A stretch of DNA of 64,000 nucleotides. It comes from Teratosphaeria epicoccoides. Lineage: Eukaryota > Ascomycota > Dothideomycetes > Mycosphaerellales > Teratosphaeriaceae. The notes below the pieces were generated by a model, which saw nothing but the letters and a program-made list of their open reading frames with translations, had not been told where the DNA came from and did no database searches. Position numbers and translations under genes: made by a program. The DNA lies in the NCBI GenBank assembly GCA_021401465.1, contig JADDMT010000029.1, positions 266,818 to 330,817 of the forward strand. Direction: 5' to 3'. Position 1 is the first letter of the stretch. Every line of letters begins with the position of its first letter. Below are positions 52,124-63,311 of the stretch, piece after piece.

Positions 52124-52980
52124 TTACTCCGGCTTAGAGGCGAGAGCAACCATACTGAACTCCAGGTTGCCCTCAGCCGCTCCCACGAATCTGCGCACGC
52201 CGGCCGCTAACGCCGTTTCACCAAGCATGTCTTCATCCTCGGGCAGTATTCCACGATCAATGGGGCCATCGGTGCTTGAGCCGCCCTCCAACTCATACAA
52301 ATGGCCGTCCTTACCACGGACGAAGCTGATGAAGTGATAACCGTTCGGCTCAGCAGCAAGAGGAGCGGCCGTGTCGCCGTTCAAGGCCACGCTCATATGA
52401 GCTTTCTCCAAGTCGGCGGAGTCGTACAGACATTGCGCCCGAGCTCGAGGTTTCAGTGGTATGGCCTGTATCAAAAAGTTGTCCAGAGCAGAACCCGGAA
52501 GCACGTATTGGCGAGCTGGGCCGTTAGCTGTGCTGTGCAGAAGTGCGATGAGGCCTATGCTGTGTCAGTAGCATGAAAGGTGCAAGGTAGAGGCAGATTG
52601 TGCGAGATACCACAAGCATGTCCAATTGTCTGCTTGAACCACACCACCGGCTCCTCGTCTCCAGACCCATCGTACGTCAGAGCTTTGGCGTCATCACGAC
52701 CGCTGTCAAGCGAGTACCCGTCTGATTTGCCTCCATGCTCCGCGTGTCTCACCTTGTGATATACTGGAGCGGGAGCAATGAAGATCAACGCGTGGACGGG
52801 CCGTGGAACCAAGGCAAGCAGGTCGGGTTCGTCGATGCTGTAGACATCGTAGAAGCCTAGCTCGGGGGATACGCCGAGCTTGTGGACCAGCTGCGTGAAG
52901 ACTTCTGGGTTGTTTTCGAGGGGGATGAAGGTCTTTGTGCCGTCGGGCCGGTAATGGATGCCGTTGGCGTCGCGAGACAT
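52124..52980 (-). CDS. Ubiquitin C-terminal hydrolase, UCH-L3/Yuh1 type (peptidase C12)
   Basis: Exon 1 is 52611-52980 (ATG at 52980, MSRDANGIHY) and exon 2 is 52124-52554. The 56-nt intron (GTATCT, CTACTGAC branch, GCATAG, phase 1) gives 266 aa. The intron lies right after the catalytic Cys. All four active-site residues are present: Gln and Cys in KQTIGHACG (Cys at about residue 122), His in NGYHFISFV (about 195) and Asp in KDGHLYELEG (about 210). The N-terminal FIPLENNPEVFTQLVHKLG and FYDVYSIDEPDLLALVPRP segments are typical of UCH-L3. The enzyme removes small adducts from the ubiquitin/NEDD8 C-terminus in the cytosol. Its 3' end lies 90 bp from that of the PGAP4-like gene. Confidence 0.95.
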
Positions 52981-53328
52981 GATGGATTTGCGCGGTGAGA
53001 CGGTAGCTGGTGTTGCCCCGCTGATTTCGAGAATACATGGAATAATACATGTATGCGAATGTGCTTTGTTGCCTGCGTTGCAGATCACCCCACTAAAATT
53101 CCAAATGTCGTTCGTTTCAAATACGACAGTTCCGCTTCATCCTGTGTCACAGAAATCGGCCGTGCTTTCAAGCCCGCCAGGGATCATCATCAAATGTCAC
53201 CGAGGCAGAGTGCACCCACTTTCTCTGTCACATACACATATCGCTCGACGGCGCCTTCTTCCTCTAGCACCCATGCAGACCTCATATTCTCATCGCCGTC
53301 GATGCGATAGACTCACGAAGCCGAACCA
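52981..53328. other. Divergent promoter region of the UCH and GPHR genes
   Basis: 348 bp between divergent start codons. In-frame codons upstream of the UCH ATG are open but contain no further ATG. No clear motif seen. Confidence 0.45.
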
Positions 53329-54996
53329 ATGAGCCTCCCAAGTCGCGACAATGCCTGCTCTGGCTGTCGGCCGGCTCACCTTCAGCGGTCACTGGATAAC
53401 GTACCTGCGTCCACCGTAGCATTCTCACTGATACCGTTCATCCTGACATGGGTCGTCACGGCAATCATAGCGCAGTTGAAGCTGTATCCTGCCCTGAGCA
53501 GCGACGCGGATGCGCAAAAGAGTGGACTGCCGTCATTCAATACAGAGAGCTTCGAACCTACTAGGTTGAAGGATCAGATACGGAAGCCGTCGGCGCAGAG
53601 AGTAGCGAGTTTGATCTTCGCAACAAGTGTAGGGCTGTCAGCAGTCTTGGTGGAGTTGCTGTTGTGCGAGATCTCGAACACGTTGAACTCGGCCGCAAGA
53701 GGTCTGGCGTTGCGTATAACGTTGAGCTCGCTCCTGGTTCTGAGTATCCTGCTGACTCCAGCGTTGGAGATCCATGGCTTTGCCAAGGCGATCCTGCGGA
53801 CCCCGGCAGAGTCCACGAGCACACGAAGGACCAAGCCGAGGATCAGGATAGCGATTGAAACTGCACTATTCGCAGCATGGCTCGTTGCATTCTGGTACAT
53901 ACCACAAGCATCGATCTTGCGGGATTCCCTTCATAGCGGCAGTCAACACCATTCACCGAGTGAACATGCATTCACAGAGGCGTGCTTGGAACGGATTGGT
54001 ATCATTGGCATCTCGCTCATGGCTTCCCTGTCTGGTTTCGCCGCCGTCTCGTCACTCTGGCAGAAATTCGGCGTCCACCATCGAAGCATCGAAGAATCAG
54101 AGTTGCAGCGCAAGGAAGCTGGACTAGCGGCCACTATGGAGATGCTGGGCGCGAAGCAAAGTAGGCTCCGTGCGTTACAGCGAAAGATATCTGAGACGCC
54201 CGCCTCGCCGGCGGGTGCGGGTGGCTTCATGGGTCGCATGATTGGATCGATACGTGGAGGCGGCAAAGACGCACAGGAGCTTGAGGCACTGAGCATGGAG
54301 GTCGCTGGTCTCGAGACTATGCGCTACACCTTATCATCTTCGCTTTCAACACTTCGAAGCCGATATCTTGAGCAGCAGAGGGCGAAGACAAGCGCGGGTC
54401 GCTGCATCAACATCTGCAACTCTATATTCGCAGTATATTGCGCCTACCGCATCCTCGCGACATCCTTGTCCAGTCTGCGCCGTTGGTGGAACCCTTCTCA
54501 CTCGTTTGCGACGAGCGATCCGATCAACAATGTTCTAGCGCTTCTAACGACGCATTACGACAGCAATCTAGATCGAGCCGCCTGGTCACGGCAAATATCT
54601 TTCCTGCTGAGTGGAATTATGCTTCTGGCAAGCTTCAATGCCGTCTTACAAACTTTCAGATTGTTCTCTCGATTTGCCCCGAGTCTCCTGCAGCAAGCCC
54701 AGACGGGTCTGCCGCTCGTGATCAGCCAAATTGCCGGCACGTACGTGATCTCGTCGGCGCTTTTGCTGCGCTCGAATTTGCCGGCGGAAGTTCGCGGCGC
54801 AATCAGTGAGGCTTTGGGCGCACCGTTAGAAGGACGTTTCGTGGAAGGATGGTTTGAAAGCTGGTTTCTGGTCGCGGTGGGCCTCACCGCAACCGGAATC
54901 CTGGTTGGTCGAAAAGTGGGTGGTGGCGAGGACTGGGACGACGAGGACGTCGGCGGCTGTGAGGGGGGGACTGTGGGAGGCAACAAACGGATTTGA
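53329..54996 (+). CDS. GPHR/GTG-family membrane protein (Golgi pH regulator-like)
   Basis: An intronless gene of 555 aa with about eight hydrophobic segments. The first is ASTVAFSLIPFILTWVVTAII; three to four cluster around residues 100-200, one lies near 225-240, and the rest are in the last 180 residues. Between them is a cytosolic helical loop (IEESELQRKEAGLAATMEML ... LRALQRKISETP). LEALSMEVAGLETMRYTLSSSL then precedes the next membrane segment. The late GLPLVISQIAGTYVISSALL matches the 'abscisic acid G-protein coupled receptor' domain at the C-terminus of this family. GPHR proteins act as anion channels that support Golgi acidification. The plant receptor name is historical. The Asp/Glu-rich C-terminus is normal for fungal members. 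Confidence 0.88.
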   Translation: MSLPSRDNACSGCRPAHLQRSLDNVPASTVAFSLIPFILTWVVTAIIAQLKLYPALSSDADAQKSGLPSFNTESFEPTRLKDQIRKPSAQRVASLIFATSVGLSAVLVELLLCEISNTLNSAARGLALRITLSSLLVLSILLTPALEIHGFAKAILRTPAESTSTRRTKPRIRIAIETALFAAWLVAFWYIPQASILRDSLHSGSQHHSPSEHAFTEACLERIGIIGISLMASLSGFAAVSSLWQKFGVHHRSIEESELQRKEAGLAATMEMLGAKQSRLRALQRKISETPASPAGAGGFMGRMIGSIRGGGKDAQELEALSMEVAGLETMRYTLSSSLSTLRSRYLEQQRAKTSAGRCINICNSIFAVYCAYRILATSLSSLRRWWNPSHSFATSDPINNVLALLTTHYDSNLDRAAWSRQISFLLSGIMLLASFNAVLQTFRLFSRFAPSLLQQAQTGLPLVISQIAGTYVISSALLLRSNLPAEVRGAISEALGAPLEGRFVEGWFESWFLVAVGLTATGILVGRKVGGGEDWDDEDVGGCEGGTVGGNKRI

Positions 54997-55619
54997 TTAG
55001 CGCTCTCTTGAATGCTGCGATTGTGCCATGTGACGAATCGATGAAGTCCGTTTGCACCGACTTTGCATCGGCGAATGGTGTTGTCCATGGACATTTTCTG
55101 TCCATGCGTGGAAATTGAAACGACGGAAGCCTGTCTCCTGATTCTATCCGCGCACCGGCTACCGAAGTTGTAACGGGCGACGCAGTCCCGGTCGTTCAAT
55201 TCTAATCAAATATCCACTGAATTCTATGCGCTCAGAGTCAGGTGTACGTGCGGTGATTCTCGCCAACATTACCGTGCGTGGAGTGGTGCTTGGTGCTGCG
55301 GAGTCTGATAGGTCCAGTCTCCACACCCCCAAACAAGCAGGCGCAATAGTGTGTGCACGCCTTTCCTGTTTGGTGCAGGAGACTGCCTTGGTGGCGGATG
55401 ATGATGTCCAACATCCTTGGAATCTTGTTGCACCTACGTCTCCCAACATCACCACCACCACCACCACCTCCTCCTCCTCCTCCTCCTCCTCCATGACTGT
55501 CGCTACTTTTGTGTAAACTACCGTAATCGCGTTCACTGACGCTGGTCTTTTGGATCCAAGTGTGTCTTGATTTACTTCCATACACAGTCGCTTCGGCAGT
55601 GCGACCTTGGCAGACGCGC
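54997..55619. other. Intergenic region with a trinucleotide microsatellite
   Basis: 623 bp between two plus-strand genes. It contains the (ACC)(TCC) tract described separately. The overlapping minus-strand frames that read it as poly-Glu or poly-Gly have no other support. Confidence 0.5.
55451..55492. repeat. Compound microsatellite (ACC)6(TCC)8
   Basis: Six uninterrupted ACC units (55451-55468) run directly into eight TCC units (55469-55492). The plus strand is purely pyrimidine except for the ACC adenines. The tract lies about 130 bp upstream of the GH5 glucanase start, so it may sit in its promoter. Length variation between strains is likely. Confidence 0.95.
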
Positions 55620-57181
55620 ATGATGCGCGCCTCCGGCCCCGGATCCTTGTCATTTGCCGCCCTGTGTCTTTCATCTACGGTGTCTGCCGTCACCAGGGGC
55701 GTGAATTTGGGCGGATGGTTGGTGGTATGTCGTCGACATTGCAAGATGGCGATTCGGACACCGCGTACTGACAACCGCCCAGACCGAGCCATGGCTAACG
55801 CCTTCGATTTTTAATTCCACCGGCGCTGTAGATGAGTGGCATTTGTGCGCTGCATTAGGGAAGGACCAGTGCCTGTCGACCTTGCAGGATCACTGGTCGA
55901 CGTTTTATACGCAGTCCGACTTTCTTGCGATCAAGAGCGCAGGCTTGAACGCTGTGCGTATTCCATTCGGCTACTGGGCTATCCCTGACCTAGTCACGAA
56001 CGGCGAGCCCTATGTCGCGGGACAGTACCCGTATCTCCAGAATGCAGTGCTCTGGGCAAATGCACTAGATCTCAAAGTGTTGATTGATGTACACGGCGCG
56101 CCCGGCTCACAGAACGGGTGGGAAGAGACTGGCCTGGTTGGTCCGGTGAACTTCCCTGCTAATTCTTCGAACTCCGACAAGACGCTCAGCCTGCTCAAGA
56201 ACCTGACAGAAGAGTTCACGCAGTCCAGATACGGTGGAGCGGTCACCAATATTGAGCTTTTGAACGAGCCTGTATACGCCATCGCCGAGATCAAGGAGTT
56301 CTATAGCGCAGGTGCGAAGGTCGTTGGACCTTACAATACGAGCGGTATCAACGTGACGATCCACGACGGCTTTTATCAACCCATCTACTGGAAAGATTAT
56401 GACCCGAACGACGACTCCGCCACTGAGCCTGGACAGTTCTTGACCGTTGACACACATCAGTTCTGGGCCTTCCCGCCGCTCAACCACTTGACCAAGATCC
56501 AGACTCTTGAAGCCATTTGCTCCTTTGGGAAGACGCTGAAGGAGCCGGTGCACGGCTCAAATGGTAGTGGCATCCCCTACAGCCTCGTTGGCGAGTGGTC
56601 TCTTGATACTGGTCAGCTCGAGTGTCTCATATCATCCTCCCTCTCCCACTAACAGTGGCACAGGAATTACTGGTAACTCTACTACCGATGTCGACACAGA
56701 CGTCGACAAGCGCACATGGTTCCGCGCACTCTTCGAAGCCCAGAACGCCGCATATACCCCTAATGGCGAGGACCAAGCCTCTATTGGCTGGTTCTTCTGG
56801 GCCTGGAAGACCGAATATGACATTGATGCCTGGTCTTACCGAAAGGGTCTTTCAGACGAGTACATTCCATCCAATGTCAGCGACCCGTCGACATACATTT
56901 TCCCAATTCTGGAGGATGGATGCATCAACGAGAACATCACTTACACAGCTTCGTCTTCCATCGCGGCTAATGGCTGGCTGTATCCGACCGGCACGATCAA
57001 AGGCTTCGGCGATTCATCTCAGAGTGACCCGACCTCCGGCGCCAGCAGTACTACCGGAAGTCACTCGAGCAGCAACACGAAATCTGCCGCATCCGCAGCT
57101 TATGCAACACCGTCTGGCATCGGCATGCTTAGTTTTTGGGTGGTTTTGGCTCTTGCGATGGGTATGTTGACTCTGGCATAA
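55620..57181 (+). CDS. GPI-anchored exo-beta-1,3-glucanase (GH5, EXG type)
   Basis: Three exons: 55620-55724, 55783-56611 and 56664-57181, giving 483 aa (a second ATG at 55623 is as likely). Intron 1 (58 nt, GTATGT to GCCCAG) joins GVNLGGWLV to TEPWLTPSIF, the GH5_9 N-terminal signature. Intron 2 (52 nt, GTCAGC, CACTAAC, GGCACAG) joins WSLDT to GITGNS. A signal peptide (SLSFAALCLSSTVSAV) precedes. The acid/base Glu is in NIELLNEPVY (about 196) and the nucleophile Glu in YSLVGEWSLD (about 306). IGWFFWAWKTE completes the active-site face. A Ser-rich stalk and a hydrophobic end (MLSFWVVLALAMGMLTL) predict a GPI anchor. It trims beta-1,3-glucan in the cell wall. Confidence 0.93.
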
Positions 57182-57866
57182 GCCTCGCAGGGCCATCTAG
57201 AATACATCGACAGGGGTCTTGGTTTCGATCTAGCGTTTCGCATTGCATAGAGTCCAAAGGGAGGGTCGGTATTTTGGATGACAGGGGAAATGGCAGTCTT
57301 CTTGTATACATCAAAGATATCGACAGTCAAATCATGCATCAATGGGTTCATACCAAGGTCTCTCGACCACTTCAGCCTCTCCAACAGTCTCTGGAGCTGG
57401 AATCTGCATTGCGTCGGGGCCGCTTGGTCGTGGTCCTAGCTGTAGAGGAACGTCAGCATTGCCCATTCGTGTATCGTGCAAGTCGCTCTTCGCCCCTCAA
57501 TTGATATTGACTCCTCTGCAGGTTGTGACGTGTCACTCTGGCGGGGTATTGACAGATGATGTGGCGGCGACTGGTGAAATGGTATGGTACATGGATCTTG
57601 TATTCTGCTCACTCCAGGAGCGCAGACCGTAAAGGTGACCATGACGCAAGAATGCAGATTGAGGGTCCCTCGGGACGGATATCAGAAGGTGCTGCAGGCT
57701 TCGTAGGTAGCCCTTGCGGTCTCAGCCTTAGCGATGCACTGCTCCTTTGAAAACGTCAAAAGCTGCTGCAAACAACCCGATGCAACCTCGGCCATGCCCA
57801 TACAAGTCGTGAACAATATCGCGTAGAAAGGCACCTGTGATACCGACCTCCAAACCACATCGGTCG
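57182..57866. other. Convergent intergenic region, nothing seen
   Basis: 685 bp between converging 3' ends. A 122-codon plus frame here is motif-free. Confidence 0.4.
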
Positions 57867-59575
57867 CTAGATCGGTATCTCCCGAGCAGCACTCAACCAG
57901 AACTGACACTTCTCCTGCAACTCCTTGATCGGAGCGGTACGAAAGCCACCAGCCTCTATCACGAACTCTTCATTCGTCAACTTGCTCTCCGGCACCTCCG
58001 CGACCGACTGATCCGTGAGCTTGTGAGCATTAGGATCGCCAGTCTGGAAGAACGACGCGAAAGCGCCCGTGAAGCCCTCGTAGACCAAACGATTCGTCTC
58101 TTGGACGGCATTGACTCGGTTAAACTTGATTGCAGTCAGCGATCAGCAGGCGAGCGGTCCAAGAACCAAGCACATACCCACTTCGTATCCGCCCCATGTT
58201 TCGCCGGCGAAATCGTGTACTGGCTCAGATACGACTTTTTCCGCGCTGCTCTCGCAGTCCACAACGCCGGACACGCGAGCACCGAGTCCCGATATATCGA
58301 TGCGGCTGACAGGTTTGTCGCAGAATACGCACGCCCGTCTGTAGACTCGGGCAGTGGATACAGCTGCTTCACTTTTTGTAAATTCTGCGGTGAAAAATCC
58401 GGGAGGTATCCCTTCAGCCACCGCTCGAAGGACTCGATAGACGTGTCGTTTTGTAAAGCAGAGGGTAGGAAATTTTCGCCTTCGTTAGCGTTGTATGTTC
58501 CGAAGCCGTAGTCGCTGTTGACTTGGCCTTTTGCGATGGCTTGGCTCAGTGGTTGGGTGAGGAATTGGTGGTCGATGACTGGGGCCCATGTGGACGAGGA
58601 ACTGGTCTGGTGGATCCCGACGAGGCGTGCCGCCGCAGTGCGGAGGGTTTGGACGTCGACGGTCTTGAGACACTGCAGGGAGTCTGGGCCGGTGCAATTT
58701 GTGAGCTTCGCGAGGCGATCGTAAATTTCTTGGGCTTGCGGAGCGTCGAACGCGTATGTTTTGGGCCAGAAGGGGCTGGAGGTTAGGGCTTTGCTGAAGA
58801 GCTTTGGCTGCGTATTGCCGCCGTTCGCAATGAGATGCGCCACGACCGAGCCAGCACCGGCGCTCTGGCCCCAGATGCTCACGTTCTTTGGATCGCCGCC
58901 GAAATGTTCGATGTATTTTTGCGTCCACTGCAAAGCGGCTTGCTGATCCAATAGACCTGGGTTCAGGTCACTTTCCGGATCCTCGGCGATCTGTTTCCCC
59001 GGCAGAAAGCCAAAGGCATTGGTCCGATAGTTCGGATGAACGAAGAGTAGATTGTTCGTATCGCTGACGTCGAGGACTGGGTAGCCTGCCGGCGGAAGGT
59101 TGAAAGTCGCCCCGCCTTGGTCGAAGCCGCCGCCAAAGAAGTTGACCACCACGGGCCTGAGTGGCTGACCTGCAGTCCATGGACGGCCAAACAGGCCCAG
59201 GTAGAGGCAGTCTTCGGAGCCAAAATTGTGCTTCCTGTTGGGGCAGGCGTCAAAGAGCTTGGCGCTGTCATAAGTTCCACCGGTGATCGGGGCCGGGGGC
59301 TGTGGAGCTCGGAAGCGATTCTTGCCGATTGGTGGTGCAGCAAAGGGGATCTTTTGCCAGTAAGAAATGTTGAAATTCGCGGAATAGGCGCCGGCAAATG
59401 TTCCGTAATCGAGTTTGGCCGTTGGGGGCTCCTGGGCGCGGACGGAAGGGAGCCAGGTGGTGCACAGGCTCCAACACGCCAGCAGCAGGAAGAGGGCCAT
59501 GGCGACCAGTACGAGACGAGGCGGGCGAGAGGAGATGCAAGGGGCTTTTGCCTGCTCGCCCCGTGTGAAGTACAT
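57867..59575 (-). CDS. Type-B carboxylesterase/lipase, secreted or membrane-anchored
   Basis: Exon 1 is 58178-59575 and exon 2 is 57867-58124. The 53-nt intron (GTATGT, CTGACTG, AATCAAG, phase 0) gives 551 aa and ends the first exon just after the catalytic His region. The triad is complete: Ser in IWGQSAGAGS (about 241), Glu in NANEGENF (about 364) and His in AKHGADTKW (about 460). The oxyanion FFGGGFDQGG is also present. An N-terminal hydrophobic stretch (LVLVAMALFLLLACWSL) is either a signal anchor from the ATG at 59575 or a signal peptide from the ATG 25 codons later. Such enzymes hydrolyse carboxylic esters; the substrate is unknown. The AAG acceptor is uncommon but the joined product FNRVNAVQETNRLVYEGF fits the family. 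Confidence 0.92.
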
Positions 59576-59843
59576 GCATCACGGGGTCGAGACGGCCAAG
59601 GAGCGGCGTGTGTTGGCGGGCACGCGAGCGGATGTGCTTGAGACATGGCCGCGGCGGTGGTGGAATGTTGATGCAGACCATCCACGACCCGAGAGATGAC
59701 GGGTGATGGGACAAGGTCGGGACCTCGGACGGGACGGGCCGCGGGCACAGCCGAGCCGATCTCATCGCCGCCGATGTGGAAGGAGCGACCGGGAGACTTG
59801 TCGACCGCGGAATCCAGCGAGTGCATGTAGCTCCAGCGACAAG

Positions 59844-61787
59844 ATGCCTCCGTTCCGCGATGATCAGCTGTTCATGATCGCGCCCGGCTCCGAGACGACG
59901 CTGGCTCAGCTGGGTCTGCCGGAATCCTTCACGCCCGCTCGATATCGCCTGCGATCGCGCATGTTCCCGGCGGAGAGGGAGGGCGAGTACGAAGCGATCA
60001 AGATCAGGCGGAAAGAGCAGCCGGCCCCGGCAGCGGCGGCGGACGAGGCAGCGGAGTGGGAGGAGGACCGCATGTCGGAGGAAGGCGCGATCTGGCCCAT
60101 CCGCGACGGCAACATCGTCGACTGGCCATGCTTCTACGCCTTGATGACTCATGTCTACAACACGGTCAATCCCCCCTTCCACACGCCCATCGTCCTCGTC
60201 GCCGAGCCGGTCTGGACCCCGAAAGAGCATGAAAAGCTCACCCAATTCTTCTTCCAAAAGTTCAAGGTCCCCGCTTTCGCCATGGTCGACTCCGCCATCG
60301 CCGCGTCGTATGCATACGGGGTGCAGACAGCGACGGTCGTCGACATTGGATTGACCAAGGCCGACATCACCTGCATCACCGAGTTCAATACGCAGGATGT
60401 CGGGAGGACGTTGGCCATGCCCGCGTGCGGAGGCGAAGCCATGACGGAGAGGCTGATGGAGCTGCTATCGAGTCGCAAAGGCTTTACAAGGGACGTCTGC
60501 GAGCAATTGAAGAAGAGCAGCATTTGTGAAGTCTTGACGCCCGAGATGCAGCACGAACTCCCCGCTGCTGACGCCGTGGACGGCGTAGCAAACCCGGCAG
60601 CCGCAGCGTCGACGGGTGCAGATGGTGCGCCTCCCGGTCAGCGCAAGCCTGCTGTGCCGGGAGATCTGCCTCGCGGTCCGGGCCCGCACACGGAAGTCGG
60701 AGAGGAGAAGAGTCTGGAGGACGACGAGGGCGTGCTCGACATTGCGAGTATTGTCACGGGTGGGAACATGAGCGAGTACTTGGCGCAGAAGGAGCGCGAG
60801 AAACAGGAACGAGCTGCGGCCAAGCAGGCTCAGAAAAAGGGCAGCGATGCTCAGCAACTCGCGGCGAACCGGCCAGCCAAGCTCCCGAATCACAAGCGAA
60901 CGCGGAACACGTTCATCTACGAAGACATGGCGCTCCATGATGCGATGAAGAAAGCCGGCATGAGCAATCAAAGCATGGCCGACATGCAGTCAGCCATGGA
61001 TGAAGGACCAAATAAGCGCCAGAAGACACCCGAACCGCAATCAGCAGTGTCTGACAAGCCCGCAGACACCGGACTTCCGGCTCAAGACGGCGGTGCGGCA
61101 GATTCTTCTCCAGCCGGTGGCTTCCGGAGAGAGATCGAGGTCGGGCCCGAGCGCTTCCAGGCGGCATCAGGCGGTGTCCTAGACCGAATAGCAGACGCCA
61201 TCTACCGCACCGTCCAATCATGTCCAGAGGTCAATCGACGAAGCGATCTGTGGGACTCAATGATCATCGTCGGCAATGGTGCCAAAGTTCGCGGCTTCAA
61301 AGAAGCGTTACTGGACACGCTCCGATCAAAATACATCATCTTCCCGTCCTCCGCCACCATCTTCACCTCAGAGCTCCCCTCGAGCATGTCAACGCCCCTG
61401 GCAACAGGGACCAACACCCCACAACCCCAAATGCTCGGCCAACACCCTCCACATGGCTCCGGCGTCAACCCGCTCCTCATCGCGGCCACCACAGCCCAGA
61501 ATCCACATCTTCAGCCTTCTGCGTCAAACTTTCCGCAGCACGGGTCGCAGCAGCATTCCATGCACAGTTCGCATGCGCAGACGCCGACGAGCATCAAGTT
61601 GGCCAAGATCCCGGAGTATTTTCCGGAGTGGAAGGAGGTGGGGTACGATGAGGCGACGTTTTTGGGGGCCCAGTTGGCGGCGAAGGTGTTGTTTGTGGTG
61701 GATGCCGGCGCGAGTAAGGGGTATATGACGAGGACGGATTACAATGAGCAGGGGCCTGCAGCGGTGCATGAGGTTTACGTGTCGTAA
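59844..61787 (+). CDS. ARP9: Actin-related protein 9, SWI/SNF and RSC chromatin-remodelling subunit
   Basis: An intronless gene of 647 aa from the ATG at 59844 (MPPFRDDQLFMIAPGSETTL), which matches the Arp9 opening. The longer upstream frame is not conserved-looking. Actin-fold parts follow: AFAMVDSAIAASYAYGVQTA, VVDIGLTKADITCI and CGGEAMTERLM. Then come a long polar insertion (about 250-440), DLWDSMIIVGNGAKVRGFKEALL, and the Arp9 C-terminus IKLAKIPEYFPEWKEVGYDE with TRTDYNEQGPAA. Arp9 pairs with Arp7 (yeast) or Arp42 (fission yeast) on the remodeller's HSA helix. The insertion and a Gln/His/Pro-rich loop make it longer than the yeast protein (467 aa). It is divergent from the esterase gene across 268 bp. 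Confidence 0.93.
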   Translation: MPPFRDDQLFMIAPGSETTLAQLGLPESFTPARYRLRSRMFPAEREGEYEAIKIRRKEQPAPAAAADEAAEWEEDRMSEEGAIWPIRDGNIVDWPCFYALMTHVYNTVNPPFHTPIVLVAEPVWTPKEHEKLTQFFFQKFKVPAFAMVDSAIAASYAYGVQTATVVDIGLTKADITCITEFNTQDVGRTLAMPACGGEAMTERLMELLSSRKGFTRDVCEQLKKSSICEVLTPEMQHELPAADAVDGVANPAAAASTGADGAPPGQRKPAVPGDLPRGPGPHTEVGEEKSLEDDEGVLDIASIVTGGNMSEYLAQKEREKQERAAAKQAQKKGSDAQQLAANRPAKLPNHKRTRNTFIYEDMALHDAMKKAGMSNQSMADMQSAMDEGPNKRQKTPEPQSAVSDKPADTGLPAQDGGAADSSPAGGFRREIEVGPERFQAASGGVLDRIADAIYRTVQSCPEVNRRSDLWDSMIIVGNGAKVRGFKEALLDTLRSKYIIFPSSATIFTSELPSSMSTPLATGTNTPQPQMLGQHPPHGSGVNPLLIAATTAQNPHLQPSASNFPQHGSQQHSMHSSHAQTPTSIKLAKIPEYFPEWKEVGYDEATFLGAQLAAKVLFVVDAGASKGYMTRTDYNEQGPAAVHEVYVS

Positions 61788-63311
61788 AGATGATGGCATG
61801 GGCAGGTAGAGTTGTATGAGTATGCTGTCGAGACTCCACCGTCTCTCTGAAGGGCGCGAGCGTGACAGGCACACGCTCTTGCCTATCTTTGCTTCGGAGG
61901 TTTCGGCAATGGTGTCAGATGGGCATGTATGGTCTTCAGCACGTGACCTTGGCTGATGGGAGCTTCCGATGTTCTACTTCACCTCACTTCACTTCTGGTT
62001 CTCGCCCTTCTCTCATTGAGCTTGGCCGGATTGACAGCGAACGCGCTGACGCAGGCCGCGTCGGTTTAGCACAGTGAGTATGGCAGCTGCACCGCGCGAG
62101 AAGTCGGGAAAGGAACTGGACAACAAAGCTGGTTGTTCGCAACGCGCGTACATGGCATCACATTTGACTGTTGTCAATCCCACCGAGCTGCTGGAGAACA
62201 TTTTCGTCAACCCCCCAGTCAAAGACTCCATACGTTGTGCAGCGCTTCAAACGCCAATTCAAGGGATGCGACTGTGGAATCGCCGGAGACCCCGACGAAG
62301 CTGTTCGAGCGGCGTGATCATCCCCCTCTCCCTACGAACCTGGGCCATCGTGCTCGAGGGCTCCCACCAGCCTTCCCTGCACGGTGTTGCGCGATCGGGA
62401 AAACCTGCACAGAACGAGCGACGGGGGGTGCCTGGCGCGCACCTCCTCGATGGCGTTGCGCCGCTGTCCTCTCCGCGAGCCAGCCACTTTGGACTTTGCA
62501 GAGATCCGCGAGGTCGTCGCGACTTTCGAGGATTTTCGGCCCTCCCGAGCCGCAGCTCGAAAGCCCCGGTGGAGTCAGGCGTCCTTGTGCTTTCCTGCGC
62601 GAGCGCCCATGTCCCCGTTTGTTCTCGGTGGGCCACCTAGCGTGTGGCGAGTGAGTGGCTCGGGCGAGCGCTCGGTCGGCAAGAGTGCGGTGACTCGGGG
62701 TGCGGCTGTCAGTCTGATCGTCGATAGCAGGAGGGCTGAAGTGCAGGGGGCTGATGTGTGGGAGCGCGATGAGCCGGTTGAGATGGCGTCAGCTAGGGGT
62801 TGAGGTTCAAGTGTCGCACATTGCATCGGACGGCATGAGAGATGTTTCTTCGAGGCACGTTTGCTGATATTGATGGTGTGGTAGACCGGCCCGAAAAGAA
62901 GTCCAAGGCGCACGCCGTGGTGCATTCGATAAGAGGCGACGTTTGAGAATGCTGTGTTGCTGACGGAGGAGCAGTGGGCTGTGTTGTGTGGGCGAAAGGG
63001 GCGAGCACGGGGAGTACATTGCAAGATTGCTGGCGCTTGGGTGGCCTACGTCGCTTGGGTCTGGGCTCATCTCGAGGCGCACACGGCTCGTTCAGGACGG
63101 CCGAGAGCGTGCGCGTGCAATGACAAGTTCTGTCCAATCGATTTGGTTCCGCTCACCTCACGGCATCAAGTCCTCTGTGCACGTCTTCGATGTGAAAGCG
63201 ACTCCAAGCGAGCTGTGTCTCGCACTGCTCATGCTGCGTAAATACTCAGCCAACTCAAATACTTCTGCCCCAGCACGACCTGCAGCCAGCGTCCATAAGC
63301 AACCTGCAGCC
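61788..63311. other. Long intergenic region, no supported gene
   Basis: About 1.5 kb of GC-rich sequence downstream of ARP9. Overlapping frames of 70-190 codons occur on both strands; none has a domain, signal peptide or splice-joined extension I could support. Confidence 0.4.

Noticed and set aside
55074..55792. Minus-strand frames with poly-Glu or poly-Gly runs near the microsatellite
   Set aside because: The runs are just the (ACC)(TCC) tract read in two frames; nothing else supports a gene, and they overlap the first exon of the GH5 glucanase.
44262..57181. A secondary-metabolite (NRPS-like) cluster around the A-T-R protein
   Set aside because: The A-T-R protein carries LYS2-specific motifs throughout, and the neighbours are housekeeping genes with no P450, methyltransferase, transcription factor or transporter beside it.
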